Positions 45,404 through 56,155 of a DNA stretch of 62,930 nt are shown piece after piece. The translations under genes were made by a program, and so were the position numbers. Every line of letters starts with the position of its first letter. The stretch's first letter is position 1. The notes below the pieces were generated by a model that made no database searches, was not told the DNA's origin, and saw only the letters and a list, made by a program, of their open reading frames with translations. This DNA comes from Betaproteobacteria bacterium (GTDB lineage Bacteria > Pseudomonadota > Gammaproteobacteria > Burkholderiales > Eutrophovitaceae), in the NCBI GenBank assembly GCA_020354125.1, contig CP070643.1, forward strand, positions 3,373,558 to 3,436,487. The letters run 5' to 3'.

Positions 45404-48253
45404 ATGGACCTGATCCGAATCCGCGGAGCCCGCACCCACAATCTGAAGAACATCAACGTCGACCTGCCGCGCAACGAGCTGGTGGTCATCACCGGTCTGT
45501 CCGGCTCGGGAAAATCGTCATTTGCTTTCGACACCCTGTACGCGGAAGGACAGCGCCGTTACGTGGAATCGCTCTCGTCGTACGCGCGTCAGTTCCTCGA
45601 GATTATGGAGAAACCCGACGTCGATTTAATCGAAGGCCTGTCACCAGCGATTGCCATCGAACAAAAAGCAGGCGGCCACAACCCACGATCGACAGTCGGC
45701 ACGGTAACGGAAATTCATGACTACCTGCGCCTGCTGTATGCACGCGTCGGCGAACCGCAATGCCCCGACCACGAAGTGACGCTATCGGCGCAGACCATTT
45801 CGCAGATGGTCGATCATGTCATGGAGCTGCCACCGGAAACGCCATTGATGATACTTGCGCCGGTTGTGGTCGGGCGCATGGGGGAGAACACCGATCTGTT
45901 CGACGAACTTCAGGCACAGGGTTTCGTGCGTGTGCGGGTCGACGGCAAAGTCTATGAGCTGGAGCACGCGCCGAAACTCGGTGCGCGGCAGAAACATACC
46001 ATTGAGATCGTTGTAGACCGCATCAAGATCCGCGCTGACATGAAGCAACGCCTGGCCGAGTCATTCGAAATGGCGTTGCGCCATTCCGAGAACAGGGTAT
46101 TGGCAGTTGAAATGGACGGTGGCAAAGAGCATCTGTTTTCGGCGCGCTTCGCCTGCCCGGTGTGCAGCTATTCACTCCCCGAGCTCGAACCACGGCTGTT
46201 TTCGTTCAACAATCCGATGGGCGCATGCCCACGCTGCGATGGGCTGGGCAATGTCACCGTGTTTGATCCCGAACGCGTTGTCGCATTTCCCGGATTGTCG
46301 CTGGCAGCCGGTGCAATCAAGGGATGGGACCGGCGCAACCAGTTCTATTTCCAGATTCTCACGAGTCTGGCAGCACATTTCGATTTCGACATTGACACGC
46401 CGTTCGATCAACTGCCGGAAAAAGTGCGGGACGTGGTGCTGTTCGGTTCCGGGCGGGAGAAGCTCAAATTCGCCTACGTCGGCGACCGTGGCAATCGTTA
46501 CCAGCGCGAGCACACTTTCGAGGGCATTATTCCCAACCTGGAGCGGCGCTACCGGGAAACCGATTCCAACGTGGTGCGCGAAGAACTCGGCAAGTTCATC
46601 GCGGCGCGGGTCTGCCCGGAATGTAATGGTTCGCGCTTGCGCCGCGAGGCGCGCCATGTACTCGTCGGTGGCAAAAACATACATCAAGTCAGCATGCTCA
46701 CGCTGCGCCAGTCGCAAGTTTTCTTCAATGAGTTGGCACTCGAGGGTGCACGCCAGACGATCGCCGACAAGATAAAGCGCGAAATATGCGGCCGCCTCAG
46801 ATTCCTGAACGACGTCGGTCTCGGCTATCTGAGTCTGAGCCGTTCCGCCGACACCCTTTCCGGCGGTGAAACGCAGCGTATTCGCCTCGCGTCGCAGATC
46901 GGTTCCGGGCTCACTGGCGTCATGTACGTTCTCGACGAACCGTCAATCGGCCTGCACCAGCGCGACAACAACCGGTTGCTGGCGACGCTTAAGCACTTGC
47001 GCGATCTCGGCAACTCGGTGATCGTGGTGGAACACGACCTCGAGGCAATTCTTGCGGCAGACCATGTCATCGACATCGGCCCCGGGGCGGGTGACCACGG
47101 CGGGGAGGTCGTAGCGCACGGCACGCCTCGGCAAATTACCACCTCCGAGCGCTCTCTGACCGGACAATATCTTGCCGGCCGCCGCCGCATCAGTGTGCCC
47201 TCGCTGCGCCACCGCCCCGACCCAAAGCGTACTTTGGTGCTGACCGGTGCGAGTGGAAACAACCTCAAGGACGTAAAGCTGAGTTTGTCACTCGGCTTGT
47301 TCATTTGCGTGACTGGTGTGTCCGGCTCCGGCAAGTCAACACTCATCAATGACACGCTGTATCGAGCGGTATCGCGCCATGTTTACAAGTCATCTCACGA
47401 GCCAGCACCGTACACCGACATCGACGGCCTTGATCAGATCGACAAGGTCGTCAACGTCGACCAAAGCCCGATAGGGCGCACTCCGCGCTCGAACCCGGCG
47501 ACCTACACCGGGATTTTCACGCCGGTCCGGGAACTGTTTGCCGGCGTACCGGCAGCCCGCGAACGCGGCTACGGTGCCGGGCGCTTCTCATTCAATGTCA
47601 AAGGCGGAAGATGCGAAGCGTGCCAGGGCGACGGCGTAACCAAGGTCGAGATGCATTTTCTGCCAGACATATACGTGCCATGCGATGTATGTCATGGCAG
47701 ACGCTACAACCGTGAGACGCTGGAGATTCGCTACAAGGGCAAGAACATCCACGAAGTGCTTGAAATGACGGTAGAGCAGGCGCGCGAGTTCTTCTCGGCG
47801 GTGCCAGCGCTGGTGCGCCGGTTGGACACGCTGCTCGATGTCGGCCTGGGTTACATTCGCCTGGGTCAGAGCGCGCCAACTCTGTCCGGTGGCGAAGCAC
47901 AACGCGTAAAACTTGCTCTCGAATTATCCAAGCGCGACACCGGCAAAACCCTGTACATCCTGGACGAGCCGACCACCGGGCTGCACTTTCAGGACGTGGA
48001 AATGCTGCTCAAAGTCCTGCATCGGCTGCGTGACCACGGCAATACTGTGGTGGTCATTGAACACAACCTCGACGTCATCAAGACCGCCGACCTGGTCATC
48101 GACCTCGGCCCCGAGGGCGGCGACGAGGGCGGCCACATCATCGCTACCGGCACGCCGGAAGAACTCGCCGAGACCGAATCGAGCCACACCGGACGCTATC
48201 TGCGCCAGGCATTGGGTGCAGAACCAAGTGAACCGATGGAGAAGTCAGCTTGA
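45404..48253 (+). CDS. uvrA: excinuclease ABC subunit A
   Basis: This 949-residue protein is the damage-recognition ATPase of nucleotide excision repair. Two ABC ATPase modules are visible: Walker [10 protein letters not shown] near the N-terminus and GVSGSGKST in the second half, with signatures [11 protein letters not shown] and [11 protein letters not shown]. Zinc-binding modules are CPVC...CPRC and CEAC...CDVC. The start [17 protein letters not shown] at 45404 is canonical; 33 upstream in-frame residues are not conserved. It is convergent with the ribosomal block. Confidence 0.98.
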   Translation: MDLIRIRGARTHNLKNINVDLPRNELVVITGLSGSGKSSFAFDTLYAEGQRRYVESLSSYARQFLEIMEKPDVDLIEGLSPAIAIEQKAGGHNPRSTVGTVTEIHDYLRLLYARVGEPQCPDHEVTLSAQTISQMVDHVMELPPETPLMILAPVVVGRMGENTDLFDELQAQGFVRVRVDGKVYELEHAPKLGARQKHTIEIVVDRIKIRADMKQRLAESFEMALRHSENRVLAVEMDGGKEHLFSARFACPVCSYSLPELEPRLFSFNNPMGACPRCDGLGNVTVFDPERVVAFPGLSLAAGAIKGWDRRNQFYFQILTSLAAHFDFDIDTPFDQLPEKVRDVVLFGSGREKLKFAYVGDRGNRYQREHTFEGIIPNLERRYRETDSNVVREELGKFIAARVCPECNGSRLRREARHVLVGGKNIHQVSMLTLRQSQVFFNELALEGARQTIADKIKREICGRLRFLNDVGLGYLSLSRSADTLSGGETQRIRLASQIGSGLTGVMYVLDEPSIGLHQRDNNRLLATLKHLRDLGNSVIVVEHDLEAILAADHVIDIGPGAGDHGGEVVAHGTPRQITTSERSLTGQYLAGRRRISVPSLRHRPDPKRTLVLTGASGNNLKDVKLSLSLGLFICVTGVSGSGKSTLINDTLYRAVSRHVYKSSHEPAPYTDIDGLDQIDKVVNVDQSPIGRTPRSNPATYTGIFTPVRELFAGVPAARERGYGAGRFSFNVKGGRCEACQGDGVTKVEMHFLPDIYVPCDVCHGRRYNRETLEIRYKGKNIHEVLEMTVEQAREFFSAVPALVRRLDTLLDVGLGYIRLGQSAPTLSGGEAQRVKLALELSKRDTGKTLYILDEPTTGLHFQDVEMLLKVLHRLRDHGNTVVVIEHNLDVIKTADLVIDLGPEGGDEGGHIIATGTPEELAETESSHTGRYLRQALGAEPSEPMEKSA

Positions 48254-48324
48254 TGCCGCTTGTGGACGCCTGCAATAAACCTCTCTCGCCACCGCAGAGC
48301 CCGTAGACTCAAGGACAAAGAAAC

Positions 48325-48353
48325 TCTCTCACCGCGGAGGGCGCTGAGAGAGA
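48325..48353. repeat. short inverted repeat downstream of uvrA
   Basis: CTCTCTCA and TGAGAGAG flank CCGCGGAGGGCGC. A similar ACCTCTCTCGCCACCGCAGAG lies about 45 bp before it. These purine/pyrimidine-rich repeats are in the 158 bp between uvrA and rplQ. They could act in transcript termination or mRNA stability for uvrA, but lack a T-run. Confidence 0.4.
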
Positions 48354-48354
48354 C

Positions 48355-48385
48355 TAGAAAAGAAAAAAGCCGGCATAGCCGGCTT
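48355..48385 (-). terminator. intrinsic terminator of the ribosomal alpha operon
   Basis: On the minus strand AAGCCGGC-TAT-GCCGGCTT is followed by TTTTCTTTT. It lies 27 bp beyond the rplQ stop, the correct place to end the rpsM-rpsK-rpsD-rpoA-rplQ transcript. From the uvrA side the run after the stem is poor in T, so termination of uvrA is less certain. Confidence 0.88.
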
Positions 48386-48411
48386 CTTCAATATTGTTAC
48401 GGCTATTTTTA

Positions 48412-48798
48412 TTATTTGCCGGCTTCTTCTTGTGCTTCCTCCGGCCGATCCATCAATTCAACCAACGCCATCGGCGCATTATCGCCCTGGCGAAAACCGA
48501 ACTTGAGTATGCGCAGGTAGCCACCATTGCGATTGGCATAGCGCGGGCCCAGTTCGTCGAACAGCTTGACCACGTTGTCACGATCGCGCAGGCGCGCAAA
48601 GGCGAGCCGGCGATTGGACACCGACGGCTTCTTGCCCAGCGTGATAATCGGCTCGGCAACGCGACGCAATTCCTTGGCTTTCGGCAACGTCGTCTTGATG
48701 ACTTCGTGCCGCAGCAAGGAGTTGGTCATGTTGCGCAGCATCGCCTGGCGATGTGCGCTGGTGCGATTGAGCTTGCGCAGTCCGAGACGGTGGCGCAT
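48412..48798 (-). CDS. rplQ: 50S ribosomal protein L17
   Basis: This 128-residue protein is a large-subunit component near the peptide exit tunnel. [17 protein letters not shown] and [31 protein letters not shown] are the conserved N-terminal features. A short acidic tail ([12 protein letters not shown]) ends the chain. It is the last gene of the alpha operon, 13 bp after rpoA and just before the intrinsic terminator. Confidence 0.98.
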   Translation of the reverse strand: MRHRLGLRKLNRTSAHRQAMLRNMTNSLLRHEVIKTTLPKAKELRRVAEPIITLGKKPSVSNRRLAFARLRDRDNVVKLFDELGPRYANRNGGYLRILKFGFRQGDNAPMALVELMDRPEEAQEEAGK

Positions 48799-48811
48799 TT
48801 TTATTCCCCTT

Positions 48812-49789
48812 TTATGATGCTTTTTCCAGACCCGACGGCGGCCAGTTTTCCAGCTTCATGCCGAGCGTCAGTCCACGAGCCGCCAGGACTTCCTTGATTT
48901 CGTTGAGCGACTTGCGGCCGAGGTTGGGCGTTTTCAGCAGCTCGGTCTCGGTTCGCTGAATCAGGTCGCCAATGTAGTAGATGTTTTCAGCCTTCAGGCA
49001 GTTCGCCGAGCGCACCGTCAACTCCAGATCGTCCACCGGGCGCAGCAGAATCGGATCAACCTGCGGCGTCTTGGGCGCTTCAACCGGTGCCGGCGTGCCT
49101 TTCAGGTCGGCAAAACTGGCAAGCTGTTCCATAAGAATGCGCGCCGCATAACGAATCGCCTCTTCCGGTTCGACCACGCCATTGGTCTCGATGTCGACAA
49201 CCAGTTTGTCGAGGTCGGTGCGTTGCTCAACGCGCGCGCTTTCAACCGCATAGCTCACGCGCCGCACCGGACTGAAAGATGCATCGAGCAGCAAGCTGCC
49301 GATACTGCGCGTTTCCTGGGTGTTCTCGCGGACGTTGGCCGGCACGTAACCGCGGCCGCCTTCGACCTTGATCTGCATGTCGAGCTTGCCGCCCGGCGCC
49401 AGGTGTGCAATCACATGATCCGGATTGACAATCTCCACATCGTGAGTGGCTTCAATGTCGCTGGCGCGCACCTCGCCCTCGCCCTCTTTTTTGAGATTGA
49501 GGACGGCCTCGTCGCGATTGTGCAGTTTTAGAACAACGCCCTTGAGATTGAGCAGAATGTCGACGACATCTTCCTGCACACCGTCAATCGCGGAATATTC
49601 GTGCAACACGCCTGATATCTTCACCTCGGTCGGCGCATAACCAGGCATCGAGGACAGCAGCACGCGACGCAATGCATTGCCCAAGGTGTGTCCGTAGCCG
49701 CGCTCGAAGGGCTCCATGGTCACTTTCGCCTGACCAATACCAGTAGACCGGACATCGATAATTCGCGGCTTAAGGAAGCTTTCTTGCAT
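48812..49789 (-). CDS. rpoA: RNA polymerase alpha subunit
   Basis: This 325-residue protein is the alpha subunit that nucleates RNA polymerase assembly. The N-terminal domain reads [20 protein letters not shown]; the C-terminal domain (about 245-315) has [13 protein letters not shown] and [16 protein letters not shown], used for UP-element and activator contact. In most proteobacteria rpoA follows rpsD closely. Here 347 bp separate them because a repeat element has entered the gap, so the rpoA leader is unusually long. Confidence 0.98.
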   Translation of the reverse strand: MQESFLKPRIIDVRSTGIGQAKVTMEPFERGYGHTLGNALRRVLLSSMPGYAPTEVKISGVLHEYSAIDGVQEDVVDILLNLKGVVLKLHNRDEAVLNLKKEGEGEVRASDIEATHDVEIVNPDHVIAHLAPGGKLDMQIKVEGGRGYVPANVRENTQETRSIGSLLLDASFSPVRRVSYAVESARVEQRTDLDKLVVDIETNGVVEPEEAIRYAARILMEQLASFADLKGTPAPVEAPKTPQVDPILLRPVDDLELTVRSANCLKAENIYYIGDLIQRTETELLKTPNLGRKSLNEIKEVLAARGLTLGMKLENWPPSGLEKAS

Positions 49790-50136
49790 AGATTCGACCC
49801 TTTAAAAAGTTTCGAAGGTTTCCGCCCTCGGAGCCGACTCGGCGTCGAAGGCAGGAAATTAAAAGAACCTCTCTCACAGTCGCTCGCGCGTGCGATGGCA
49901 ACGATTTTCGCTTCCGGCTAGGCGCGAGCGATGCCGTTTGGCCGGTCCAAACAAGGAGTGAGCAACAACGCCGGGGGCGAAAACTCGTGCCATCCCTCTG
50001 GGTTACGCCCAGAACACGCCTCCGCTGTGTTGTTCGGCTTGTCAATACGACCGGTATTGACTGCACCTCTCGCCTTGCGGCCATCGTGTTCTGGAAGTAA
50101 CGCATCGTGCGATCGACTGTGAGAGAGGTTCTACAA
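49790..50136. other. enlarged rpsD-rpoA gap
   Basis: This 347-bp stretch inside the alpha operon holds a 269-bp inverted-repeat element and no gene. About 75 bp remain between the element and the rpoA ATG. No promoter was recognised with confidence. Confidence 0.7.
49864..50132. mobile_element. 269-bp MITE-like element with 19-bp perfect terminal inverted repeats
   Basis: AGAACCTCTCTCACAGTCG (49864-49882) and its exact complement (50114-50132) form the ends. The interior has no open frame of protein-like quality. It also holds a 7-bp direct repeat GTGCGAT at 49890-49896 and 50107-50113. The shorter relative at 34006-34059 has the structure expected if the part between those direct repeats were lost. 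A target-site duplication could not be recognised with confidence. No transposase is in the window, so mobilisation would need one elsewhere. Confidence 0.72.
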
Positions 50137-50763
50137 TTACTTGGAATAGAGTTCGACGACCATCGATTCATTAATGGTCGAAGACAATTCAGAGCGCTGC
50201 GGCGCCGCCTTGAAGGTGCCCTTGAGCGCCTTGATATCGACTTCCAGCCACTCCGGATAACCTCGGCTCTCTGCAGCCTCGGCTGCGGCCTTGATACGCA
50301 ACTGCGACTTGGCTTTCTCAGCCACTTCGACAACGTCACCGGCCCGCACCAGGTAGGACGGGATGTTGACCCGCTTGCCATTCACCATGATGGCGTTGTG
50401 TCGCACCACCTGACGCGCCTCGGTTCGCGAGGCACCAAACCCCATACGATAGACAACTGAATCGAGCCGGCGTTCAAGGTCCTGCAGCAGCTGTTCACCA
50501 GTGACGCCTTTTTTGCGTGCCGCTTCCTTGTAGGTTTTGCGGAACTGGCGCTCGAGCACACCGTAAATGCGGCGGATCTTCTGCTTCTCGCGAAGCTGCC
50601 GACCAAAGTCCGAAATGCGGACGTTCTTCTGGCCGTGCTGGCCAGGTGCATAGGAGCGACGCTCGATGGCGCATTTATCAGTGAAACATTTCTCGCCCTT
50701 GAGGAATAGCTTCTCCCCCTCGCGGCGGCACTGTCGGCACTTTGGATCAAGATTTCTGGCCAC
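50137..50763 (-). CDS. rpsD: 30S ribosomal protein S4
   Basis: This 208-residue primary 16S rRNA-binding protein, also the translational regulator of the alpha operon in E. coli, starts with GTG at 50763 (encoding [10 protein letters not shown]...). AAGGAGA overlaps the rpsK stop 7 nt upstream. It is a C+ type S4, with Cys pairs in [19 protein letters not shown]. The S4 RNA-binding domain ([19 protein letters not shown]) follows, and it ends MVVELYSK. Confidence 0.98.
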   Translation of the reverse strand: MARNLDPKCRQCRREGEKLFLKGEKCFTDKCAIERRSYAPGQHGQKNVRISDFGRQLREKQKIRRIYGVLERQFRKTYKEAARKKGVTGEQLLQDLERRLDSVVYRMGFGASRTEARQVVRHNAIMVNGKRVNIPSYLVRAGDVVEVAEKAKSQLRIKAAAEAAESRGYPEWLEVDIKALKGTFKAAPQRSELSSTINESMVVELYSK

Positions 50764-50774
50764 GTTTGCTCTCC

Positions 50775-51164
50775 TTAGATGCGGCGCTTTTTGGGCGGGC
50801 GACACCCGTTGTGCGGAATCGGTGTTACGTCAGAAATGCTGGTGATCTTGAATCCGACGGCGTTGAGCGCACGCACCGCCGATTCTCGGCCGGGGCCTGG
50901 CCCCTTGATGCGCACTTCCAGGTTCTTGACACCACAATCCTGCGCCGAGCGACCGGCCTGTTCGGCAGCGACCTGCGCCGCAAACGGCGTGCTCTTGCGC
51001 GAGCCCTTGAATCCGCTTGAACCAGAGGTCGCCCAGGACAACGCATTGCCTTGGCGATCCGTGATCATGATGATCGTATTGTTGAAGGACGCATGAACGT
51101 GCGCGATTCCCTCTGCCACGTTCTTTTTGACCTTCTTGCGAACCCGGGTGGATGCTTTTGCCAT
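50775..51164 (-). CDS. rpsK: 30S ribosomal protein S11
   Basis: This 129-residue protein lies on the platform of the small subunit. [34 protein letters not shown] and the C-terminal [18 protein letters not shown] are fully conserved. Its TAA stop is part of the rpsD ribosome-binding site, so the two are coupled. It follows rpsM by 38 bp. Confidence 0.98.
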   Translation of the reverse strand: MAKASTRVRKKVKKNVAEGIAHVHASFNNTIIMITDRQGNALSWATSGSSGFKGSRKSTPFAAQVAAEQAGRSAQDCGVKNLEVRIKGPGPGRESAVRALNAVGFKITSISDVTPIPHNGCRPPKKRRI

Positions 51165-51202
51165 CTTTGACTATTCCTGCCTCTAAAAGTGTGTTCGTTC
51201 GG

Positions 51203-51568
51203 TTACTTCTTGCCCGCGCGCAGGATCTTCTTCGGACCCTTGCGGGTACGCGCATTGGTGCGGGTACGCTGACCACGTACCGGCAGCCCCCTGCGGTGAC
51301 GCGAACCACGGTAGCTACCAAGATCCATCAGGCGTTTGATATTCATCGACACTTCGCGTCGCAGATCGCCTTCCACCGCGACTTTCGAAACTTCCTCGCG
51401 TAGTTTGTCCATCTCGCCATCGCTCAGGTCCTTCATCTTGGTCGAAGGCGTCACGCCTGCTTCGGCGCAGATCTTGTAAGCACGGGTACGGCCGATGCCG
51501 TAAATTGACGTCAGAGCCACCCACGCGTGCTTGTGGTTTGGAATGTTTACACCTGCAATTCGTGCCAT
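51203..51568 (-). CDS. rpsM: 30S ribosomal protein S13
   Basis: This 121-residue head protein contacts the 50S subunit and t[32 protein letters not shown] starts it and [14 protein letters not shown] lies near the C-terminus. It is the first gene of the alpha operon, 54 bp after rpmJ. That gap is long enough for an additional promoter, but none was identified. Confidence 0.98.
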   Translation of the reverse strand: MARIAGVNIPNHKHAWVALTSIYGIGRTRAYKICAEAGVTPSTKMKDLSDGEMDKLREEVSKVAVEGDLRREVSMNIKRLMDLGSYRGSRHRRGLPVRGQRTRTNARTRKGPKKILRAGKK

Positions 51569-51622
51569 AAGTGTTCCGTTCTAGTTTGGTCCGTTGCGTT
51601 CAGAAATGCCCGCTGCGACGAC

Positions 51623-51736
51623 TTAACCCTGCCGCTGCTTGTGACGCGGTTCGGTGCAAATCACCCGCACCACGCGATTGCGGCGAATGATCTTGCAGTT
51701 ACGACACAGTTTTTTGACTGAAGCTTTAACTTTCAT
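51623..51736 (-). CDS. rpmJ: 50S ribosomal protein L36
   Basis: This 37-residue protein reads [19 protein letters not shown] at its start and [13 protein letters not shown] at its end. It has the zinc-binding set CxxC, C and H, so it is the C+ form. It lies at the end of the spc block, 11 bp after secY and before rpsM, the standard position. Confidence 0.97.
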   Translation of the reverse strand: MKVKASVKKLCRNCKIIRRNRVVRVICTEPRHKQRQG

Positions 51737-51747
51737 TTCGACACTCC

Positions 51748-53070
51748 TTACCGGGTCGGAAACATTCCGCCCTTGAAGTTGGCCTTCTTCAGCAGGCTTT
51801 CATATTGATGTGACATGACATAGGCTTGCACCTGCTGCATGAAATCCATAGTCACCACAACGATAATCAGCAGGCTCGTGCCCCCGAAATAGAACGGCAC
51901 GTTCCATTTGACAATCAAAAACTCCGGCAACAGACAGACCAGCGTGATGTAAATCGAACCGGCCAGAGTCAATCGCATGATGATCTTCTCGATGTACTTC
52001 GCGGTCTGCTCCCCGGGGCGAATACCCGGAACAAAGGCGCCACCTTTCTTCAGATTCTCAGCGGTATCACGCGGATTGAACACTAATGCCGTATAGAAGA
52101 AACAGAAGAAAATAATCGCCGCCGCGTAAAACGCCACATACAGCGGCTGACCCGGATGTAGCAATCCACCGATATCGCGCAGCCAGTAAACGTTCTCGCT
52201 GGATCCAAGCAACTCTGCCAGCGTAGCCGGGAACAGGATGATGCTGGAAGCGAAAATCGGCGGTATTACGCCGGCCATATTCAGCTTCAGCGGCAAGAAC
52301 GAACTCTGTCCGCCATAAACCTTGCGGCCGACCTGCCGCTTTGCGTAGTTCACCAGAATCTTGCGCTGGCCGCGTTCGACGAATACCACGAACCCGGTCA
52401 CCAACACGGCACCGATGAGCAGCAGCAACACCAACGGGATCGAGAATGTTCCGGTGCGCGCCAACTCAAGCGTGCCGCCGACGGCACTGGGCAAGCCAGC
52501 CGCAATACCGGCAAAAATAATCAGCGAAATGCCGTTACCGATACCCCGCTCGGTTATCTGCTCGCCGAGCCACATCAGGAACATGGTGCCGGTTACCAGC
52601 GTTACAACCGCTGTAAAGCGAAATGCCAGACCGGGCTCAAGTACCAGCCCGCTTTGCGATTCCAGTGCGATGGCAATACCCGTTGCCTGGAAGGTCGCCA
52701 AGGCAAGTGTTCCATAGCGCGTGTACTGTGTGATCTTGCGCCGGCCTGCCTCGCCTTCTTTCTTCAGTTGCTCGAGCGATGGAACGACCACCGTCATCAA
52801 CTGCATGATGATCGATGCCGAGATGTAGGGCATGATGCCAAGCGCGAAGATGGTAAATCGCGACAGGGCACCGCCGGAGAACATGTTGAACATGCCGAGG
52901 ATGCCGCCCTGCTGGGACTGGAACAGTTCCGCGAGTGTTACCGGGTCGATGCCGGGCACGGGAATATGCGCACCGATGCGGTAAACAACCAGTGCGCCAA
53001 GCAGGAACAACAGCCGGCGCTTCAAGTCGCCGAACTTTCCTGCCATTCCAGCCATGCCGTTCTGAGCCAA
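51748..53070 (-). CDS. secY: protein translocase subunit SecY
   Basis: This is the ten-helix pore of the Sec translocon, 440 residues. Conserved parts include [13 protein letters not shown], the plug region [36 protein letters not shown] sequence and the C-terminal cytoplasmic loop [20 protein letters not shown]. The C-terminus [16 protein letters not shown] is typical. It begins 3 bp after rplO, within the spc block. Confidence 0.98.
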   Translation of the reverse strand: MAQNGMAGMAGKFGDLKRRLLFLLGALVVYRIGAHIPVPGIDPVTLAELFQSQQGGILGMFNMFSGGALSRFTIFALGIMPYISASIIMQLMTVVVPSLEQLKKEGEAGRRKITQYTRYGTLALATFQATGIAIALESQSGLVLEPGLAFRFTAVVTLVTGTMFLMWLGEQITERGIGNGISLIIFAGIAAGLPSAVGGTLELARTGTFSIPLVLLLLIGAVLVTGFVVFVERGQRKILVNYAKRQVGRKVYGGQSSFLPLKLNMAGVIPPIFASSIILFPATLAELLGSSENVYWLRDIGGLLHPGQPLYVAFYAAAIIFFCFFYTALVFNPRDTAENLKKGGAFVPGIRPGEQTAKYIEKIIMRLTLAGSIYITLVCLLPEFLIVKWNVPFYFGGTSLLIIVVVTMDFMQQVQAYVMSHQYESLLKKANFKGGMFPTR

Positions 53071-53073
53071 CGC

Positions 53074-53511
53074 TTACCCCTCCACGCTGCCGCCGGCCGC
53101 TTCAATCGCCGCGCGAGCACCTTTTGTGACGCCGAGACCGCGGATCTTGAGGTTCTTCTTCTCCAGCTTCCCGGCCAGAATGATCTTGCCGGCAACCGTA
53201 TTCTTCGGCACGAGCCGCGCTTGCTTGAGCGCCAGAAGATCGACTTCGCTGCCTTCCAGCTTGTTCAGGTCAGACAGGCGCACTTCACGCGTGTCGTCAC
53301 GCGTCATCGACGTGAAGCCACGCTTGGGCAGGCGCCGGGCCATCGGCATCTGTCCGCCTTCAAACCCGACCTTGTGATACCCGCCGGATCGGGAATGCTG
53401 ACCCTTGTGGCCGCGTCCACCAGTCTTGCCCTTGCCACTGCCGATACCGCGCCCAACGCGTACGCGCTCGCGTTTCGCTCCATCGGCCGGCTTGAGTTCA
53501 TTCAATCGCAT
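53074..53511 (-). CDS. rplO: 50S ribosomal protein L15
   Basis: This 145-residue late-assembly protein of the large subunit has a Gly/Arg/Lys-rich N-terminus ([22 protein letters not shown]) and the usual [10 protein letters not shown]. The ATG directly follows the rpmD stop with no spacer. It sits in the standard rpmD-rplO-secY order. Confidence 0.98.
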   Translation of the reverse strand: MRLNELKPADGAKRERVRVGRGIGSGKGKTGGRGHKGQHSRSGGYHKVGFEGGQMPMARRLPKRGFTSMTRDDTREVRLSDLNKLEGSEVDLLALKQARLVPKNTVAGKIILAGKLEKKNLKIRGLGVTKGARAAIEAAGGSVEG

Positions 53512-53925
53512 TTACGCCTCCACCCTGAGGAGGTAACTGACCTTGTTGATCATTCCGCGTACCGCCGGCGTGTCTTCCAATTCGACACTGTGGCGGATGC
53601 GCCGCAAGCCAAGTCCGCGCACCGTTGCCCGATGCGACTTCTTGGTTCCAATCACGCTTTTGACGAGCGTGATTTTTACTGTCTTTTCCGGCTTCGGTTT
53701 GTCTGCCCTGGCGGCTTTTTTGGCTGGTGCCGGAGTTTTCGTGGCATCTTTCTTCGCCGCTGTCGTCTTGGCAGCCGTTTTCTTCGCAGCCGGCGCGGCG
53801 GCCGCCTCCTTGGCCGCAGGTTTGTCGCTCGCCGTCTTCTTGGCAGCGGTTTTCTTCGCTGCGGTCTTTTTTGCCGCGGTTTTCTTCGCCGCGGTTTTCT
53901 TTGCAGCCTTCTTAGCTTCTGCCAT
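53512..53925 (-). CDS. rpmD: 50S ribosomal protein L30 with long Lys/Ala-rich N-terminal extension
   Basis: The protein has 137 residues, more than twice the usual 57-61 of bacterial L30. Residues 81-137 are an ordinary L30 ([20 protein letters not shown] to SYLLRVEA). Residues 1-80 are low-complexity: five near-exact KKTAA units at 9-32, an Ala/Pro-rich middle, and more KKTAA-like units, resembling histone-H1-like tails. The extension is not an annotation artefact by position. The ATG is 5 bp after the rpsE stop, with a GGGG/AGG purine stretch upstream, and no ATG, GTG or TTG precedes the L30 core within the extension. Its function is unknown. Confidence 0.93.
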   Translation of the reverse strand: MAEAKKAAKKTAAKKTAAKKTAAKKTAAKKTASDKPAAKEAAAAPAAKKTAAKTTAAKKDATKTPAPAKKAARADKPKPEKTVKITLVKSVIGTKKSHRATVRGLGLRRIRHSVELEDTPAVRGMINKVSYLLRVEA

Positions 53926-53930
53926 CCTGA

Positions 53931-54440
53931 TTACCCCAGAATTTCCTCAACCGTCTTGCCGCGCTTGAGTGCAATCTCGCTTGGCGAGTTCATTTCGGCG
54001 AGACCATTGAGCGTTGCCCTGACAACGTTATAAGGATTGGTCGAACCAATGCATTTGGCAAGAATGTCTGTCACGCCCATTACTTCGAAGATGGCGCGCA
54101 TCGGGCCACCGGCGATAATGCCGGTACCTTCTGACGCGGGCTGCATGAAAACCTTGGCAGCCCCGTGCACACCGACCACCGCGTGCTGCAGCGTGCCCTC
54201 GCGCAGCGAGACCTTGAACAGCTTGCGTCGCGCCTCTTCCATTGCCTTTTGTATGGCAACCGGTACTTCGCGCGCCTTACCCTTGCCCATGCCGATGCCG
54301 CCGTCACCGTCGCCAACCACAGCAAGCGCCGCAAAACCGAGCACGCGGCCACCCTTTACGACTTTGGTAACGCGGTTGACCGAGACCATCTTTTCACGCA
54401 GTCCGTCCCCGCGGTCGTCTTGTTGCTGCACTCTTGCCAT
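53931..54440 (-). CDS. rpsE: 30S ribosomal protein S5
   Basis: This 169-residue protein affects translation fidelity. The double-stranded RNA-binding region [37 protein letters not shown] and the C-terminal half with [22 protein letters not shown] are standard. The loop where spectinomycin-resistance mutations are known (VVKGGR) is normal. It is followed 5 bp later by rpmD. Confidence 0.98.
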   Translation of the reverse strand: MARVQQQDDRGDGLREKMVSVNRVTKVVKGGRVLGFAALAVVGDGDGGIGMGKGKAREVPVAIQKAMEEARRKLFKVSLREGTLQHAVVGVHGAAKVFMQPASEGTGIIAGGPMRAIFEVMGVTDILAKCIGSTNPYNVVRATLNGLAEMNSPSEIALKRGKTVEEILG

Positions 54441-54450
54441 TATCTAATCC

Positions 54451-54804
54451 TCAGAACTTCAGTCCGGCCTCGCGCGCCGCGTCTGCCAGCGCCTTGACCC
54501 GCCCGTGATACTTGAACCCGGAACGGTCAAACGAGACCGCTTCCACGCCCTGCTGCTTGGCTTTCTCGGCAATCCGCTTGCCGATCAACGCCGCAGCCTT
54601 GACGTTGCCACCATTGCCGACCTGTTTGCGCATCTCCGGTTCCAGAGTCGAAGCCGATGCCACTACCTTTGCTTCGGCATCGACCACCTGCGCATACATG
54701 TGCGTGTTCGAACGGTGCACCAGCAAACGCGCGGCACCAAGCTCGGCGATTTTGCGCCGGGTTTGTCGCGACCGGCGGATTCGTGCTTGTTTCTTGTCAA
54801 TCAT
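54451..54804 (-). CDS. rplR: 50S ribosomal protein L18
   Basis: This 117-residue protein binds 5S rRNA. Its core [17 protein letters not shown], the helix [45 protein letters not shown], and the N-terminal basic stretch are conserved. The start at 54804 ([12 protein letters not shown]) replaces a longer in-frame reading that runs into rplF. Confidence 0.97.
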   Translation of the reverse strand: MIDKKQARIRRSRQTRRKIAELGAARLLVHRSNTHMYAQVVDAEAKVVASASTLEPEMRKQVGNGGNVKAAALIGKRIAEKAKQQGVEAVSFDRSGFKYHGRVKALADAAREAGLKF

Positions 54805-54814
54805 CTCGACACAC

Positions 54815-55348
54815 TCACTTCTTCTTCGTTTCCTTGAGCGACACACGCTCATCGGCGTATCGCACACCCTTGCCCTTGTAAGGCTCGGGGGGACGGTAAC
54901 CGCGCACCTCTGCCGCGACCTGCCCGACGAGTTGTTTGTCGATGCCCTTGATCACCACCTCGGTCTGCTGCGGCGTCTCGACTTTCACCCCTTGCGGCAT
55001 CTGGTGCACAACCGGGTGCGAAAACCCCAATGACAGGTTCAACTTGTCGCCTTGAGCCTGGGCCCGATAGCCGACCCCTACCAACGTCAGCTTTTTCTCG
55101 AAACCGCTGCTGACACCGGTCACCATGTTGTTGACCAGCGAGCGCAACGTGCCCGACATCGCATTGGCAGAAGCGCTATCGTCTGCCGTTTCAAAAACGA
55201 GGGTGTCGCCGTCGCGCCGGATATTGACCAGCTTGCTGAGTCGCTGCGACAGGACGCCAAGCGGCCCTTTCACCGTGATTTCTTCATTCCCCATGTTGAC
55301 CTCAACACCCGAGGGAATGTTCACCGGACTTTTACCGACGCGTGACAT
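54815..55348 (-). CDS. rplF: 50S ribosomal protein L6
   Basis: This 177-residue protein lies near the factor-binding site. The N-terminal [16 protein letters not shown] and the C-terminal [23 protein letters not shown] motif are typical. It lies 82 bp after rpsH and 10 bp before rplR. Confidence 0.98.
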   Translation of the reverse strand: MSRVGKSPVNIPSGVEVNMGNEEITVKGPLGVLSQRLSKLVNIRRDGDTLVFETADDSASANAMSGTLRSLVNNMVTGVSSGFEKKLTLVGVGYRAQAQGDKLNLSLGFSHPVVHQMPQGVKVETPQQTEVVIKGIDKQLVGQVAAEVRGYRPPEPYKGKGVRYADERVSLKETKKK

Positions 55349-55430
55349 GAGTCTGCTCCACCAAATACTTTCGTCTAGGTACTTTTATCTACGCAATCAA
55401 CCGACTAGTTAGATCAAGCGGCCAATTCAT

Positions 55431-55829
55431 TCAAGCAACGATGCACAGCACCTCGCCACCGACTCCGGTCGAGCGGGCCTTGCGATCGGTCATCACGCCT
55501 CGCGATGTCGAGACGATGGCCACACCAAGTCCATTCATGACTTGCGGGATCTCGCGCGATCCCTTGTAAATACGCAAACCCGGGCGGCTGACGCGCTCAA
55601 TGCGCTCAATGACCGGCTTGCCCGCGTAATACTTCAACCCGATTTCAAGCACCGGCTTGGTGGCGTTTTGGTCGTTGACCTTGAAATCCTCGATATACCC
55701 TTCATCCTTCAGCACCTGAGCAATTGCCAGCTTCAGCTTGCTCAATGGCATGCCTACCGACACTTTCTCTGCACTCTGCGCGTTGCGAATGCGGGTCAGC
55801 ATGTCCGCAATCGGGTCACTCATGCTCAT
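55431..55829 (-). CDS. rpsH: 30S ribosomal protein S8
   Basis: This 132-residue protein binds the central 16S domain and, in E. coli, represses the spc operon. [18 protein letters not shown] starts it and [22 protein letters not shown] ends it. It is 13 bp after rpsN. Confidence 0.98.
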   Translation of the reverse strand: MSMSDPIADMLTRIRNAQSAEKVSVGMPLSKLKLAIAQVLKDEGYIEDFKVNDQNATKPVLEIGLKYYAGKPVIERIERVSRPGLRIYKGSREIPQVMNGLGVAIVSTSRGVMTDRKARSTGVGGEVLCIVA

Positions 55830-55842
55830 GTTCTAATGTCTC

Positions 55843-56148
55843 CTACCAACTCGCCTTGATTACGCCGGGGATTTCCCCGCGCAAGGCGATCTCGCGCAGC
55901 TTGTTTCGCGCCAAACCGAATTTCTTGAATACACCGCGCGGGCGACCCGTCAACGCGCAGCGGTTACGCAGACGAACCGGACTGGCATTGCGCGGCAGTT
56001 TCTGCAGCTTTTCGCGAGCCGCCACCTTCTCTTCTTCGGAAGCGCTGCTGCTTTTAAGGACCGCTATCAATTCGCTACGCTTCGCAGCGAATTTGGCCAC
56101 CGTATTGCGGCGACTATTCTCACGATTGATAAGAGCCTTCTTTGCCAT
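55843..56148 (-). CDS. rpsN: 30S ribosomal protein S14
   Basis: This 101-residue S14 is the long, zinc-free form (no CxxC pairs). It has the start [15 protein letters not shown] and the C-terminal [28 protein letters not shown] pattern. The start at 56148 follows the family; longer readings run into rplE. Confidence 0.98.
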   Translation of the reverse strand: MAKKALINRENSRRNTVAKFAAKRSELIAVLKSSSASEEEKVAAREKLQKLPRNASPVRLRNRCALTGRPRGVFKKFGLARNKLREIALRGEIPGVIKASW

Positions 56149-56155
56149 GACTACC

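Noticed and set aside
45066..45413. 115-codon frame before uvrA containing a repeated GGDSHGRS
   Set aside because: The peptide repeat comes from the duplicated 27-bp intergenic block. There is no ribosome-binding site, and the frame runs into uvrA out of phase.
48277..48353. ACCTCTCTC-type repeats after uvrA as another copy of the MITE-like element
   Set aside because: Only 9-10 bases resemble the terminal repeat, the GTGCGAT core is missing, and the arms do not match the element ends.
52654..54033. 459-codon plus-strand frame across secY, rplO and rpmD
   Set aside because: It is antisense to three conserved genes, and its Phe/Leu/Arg-rich end is simply the complement of the KKTAA repeats.
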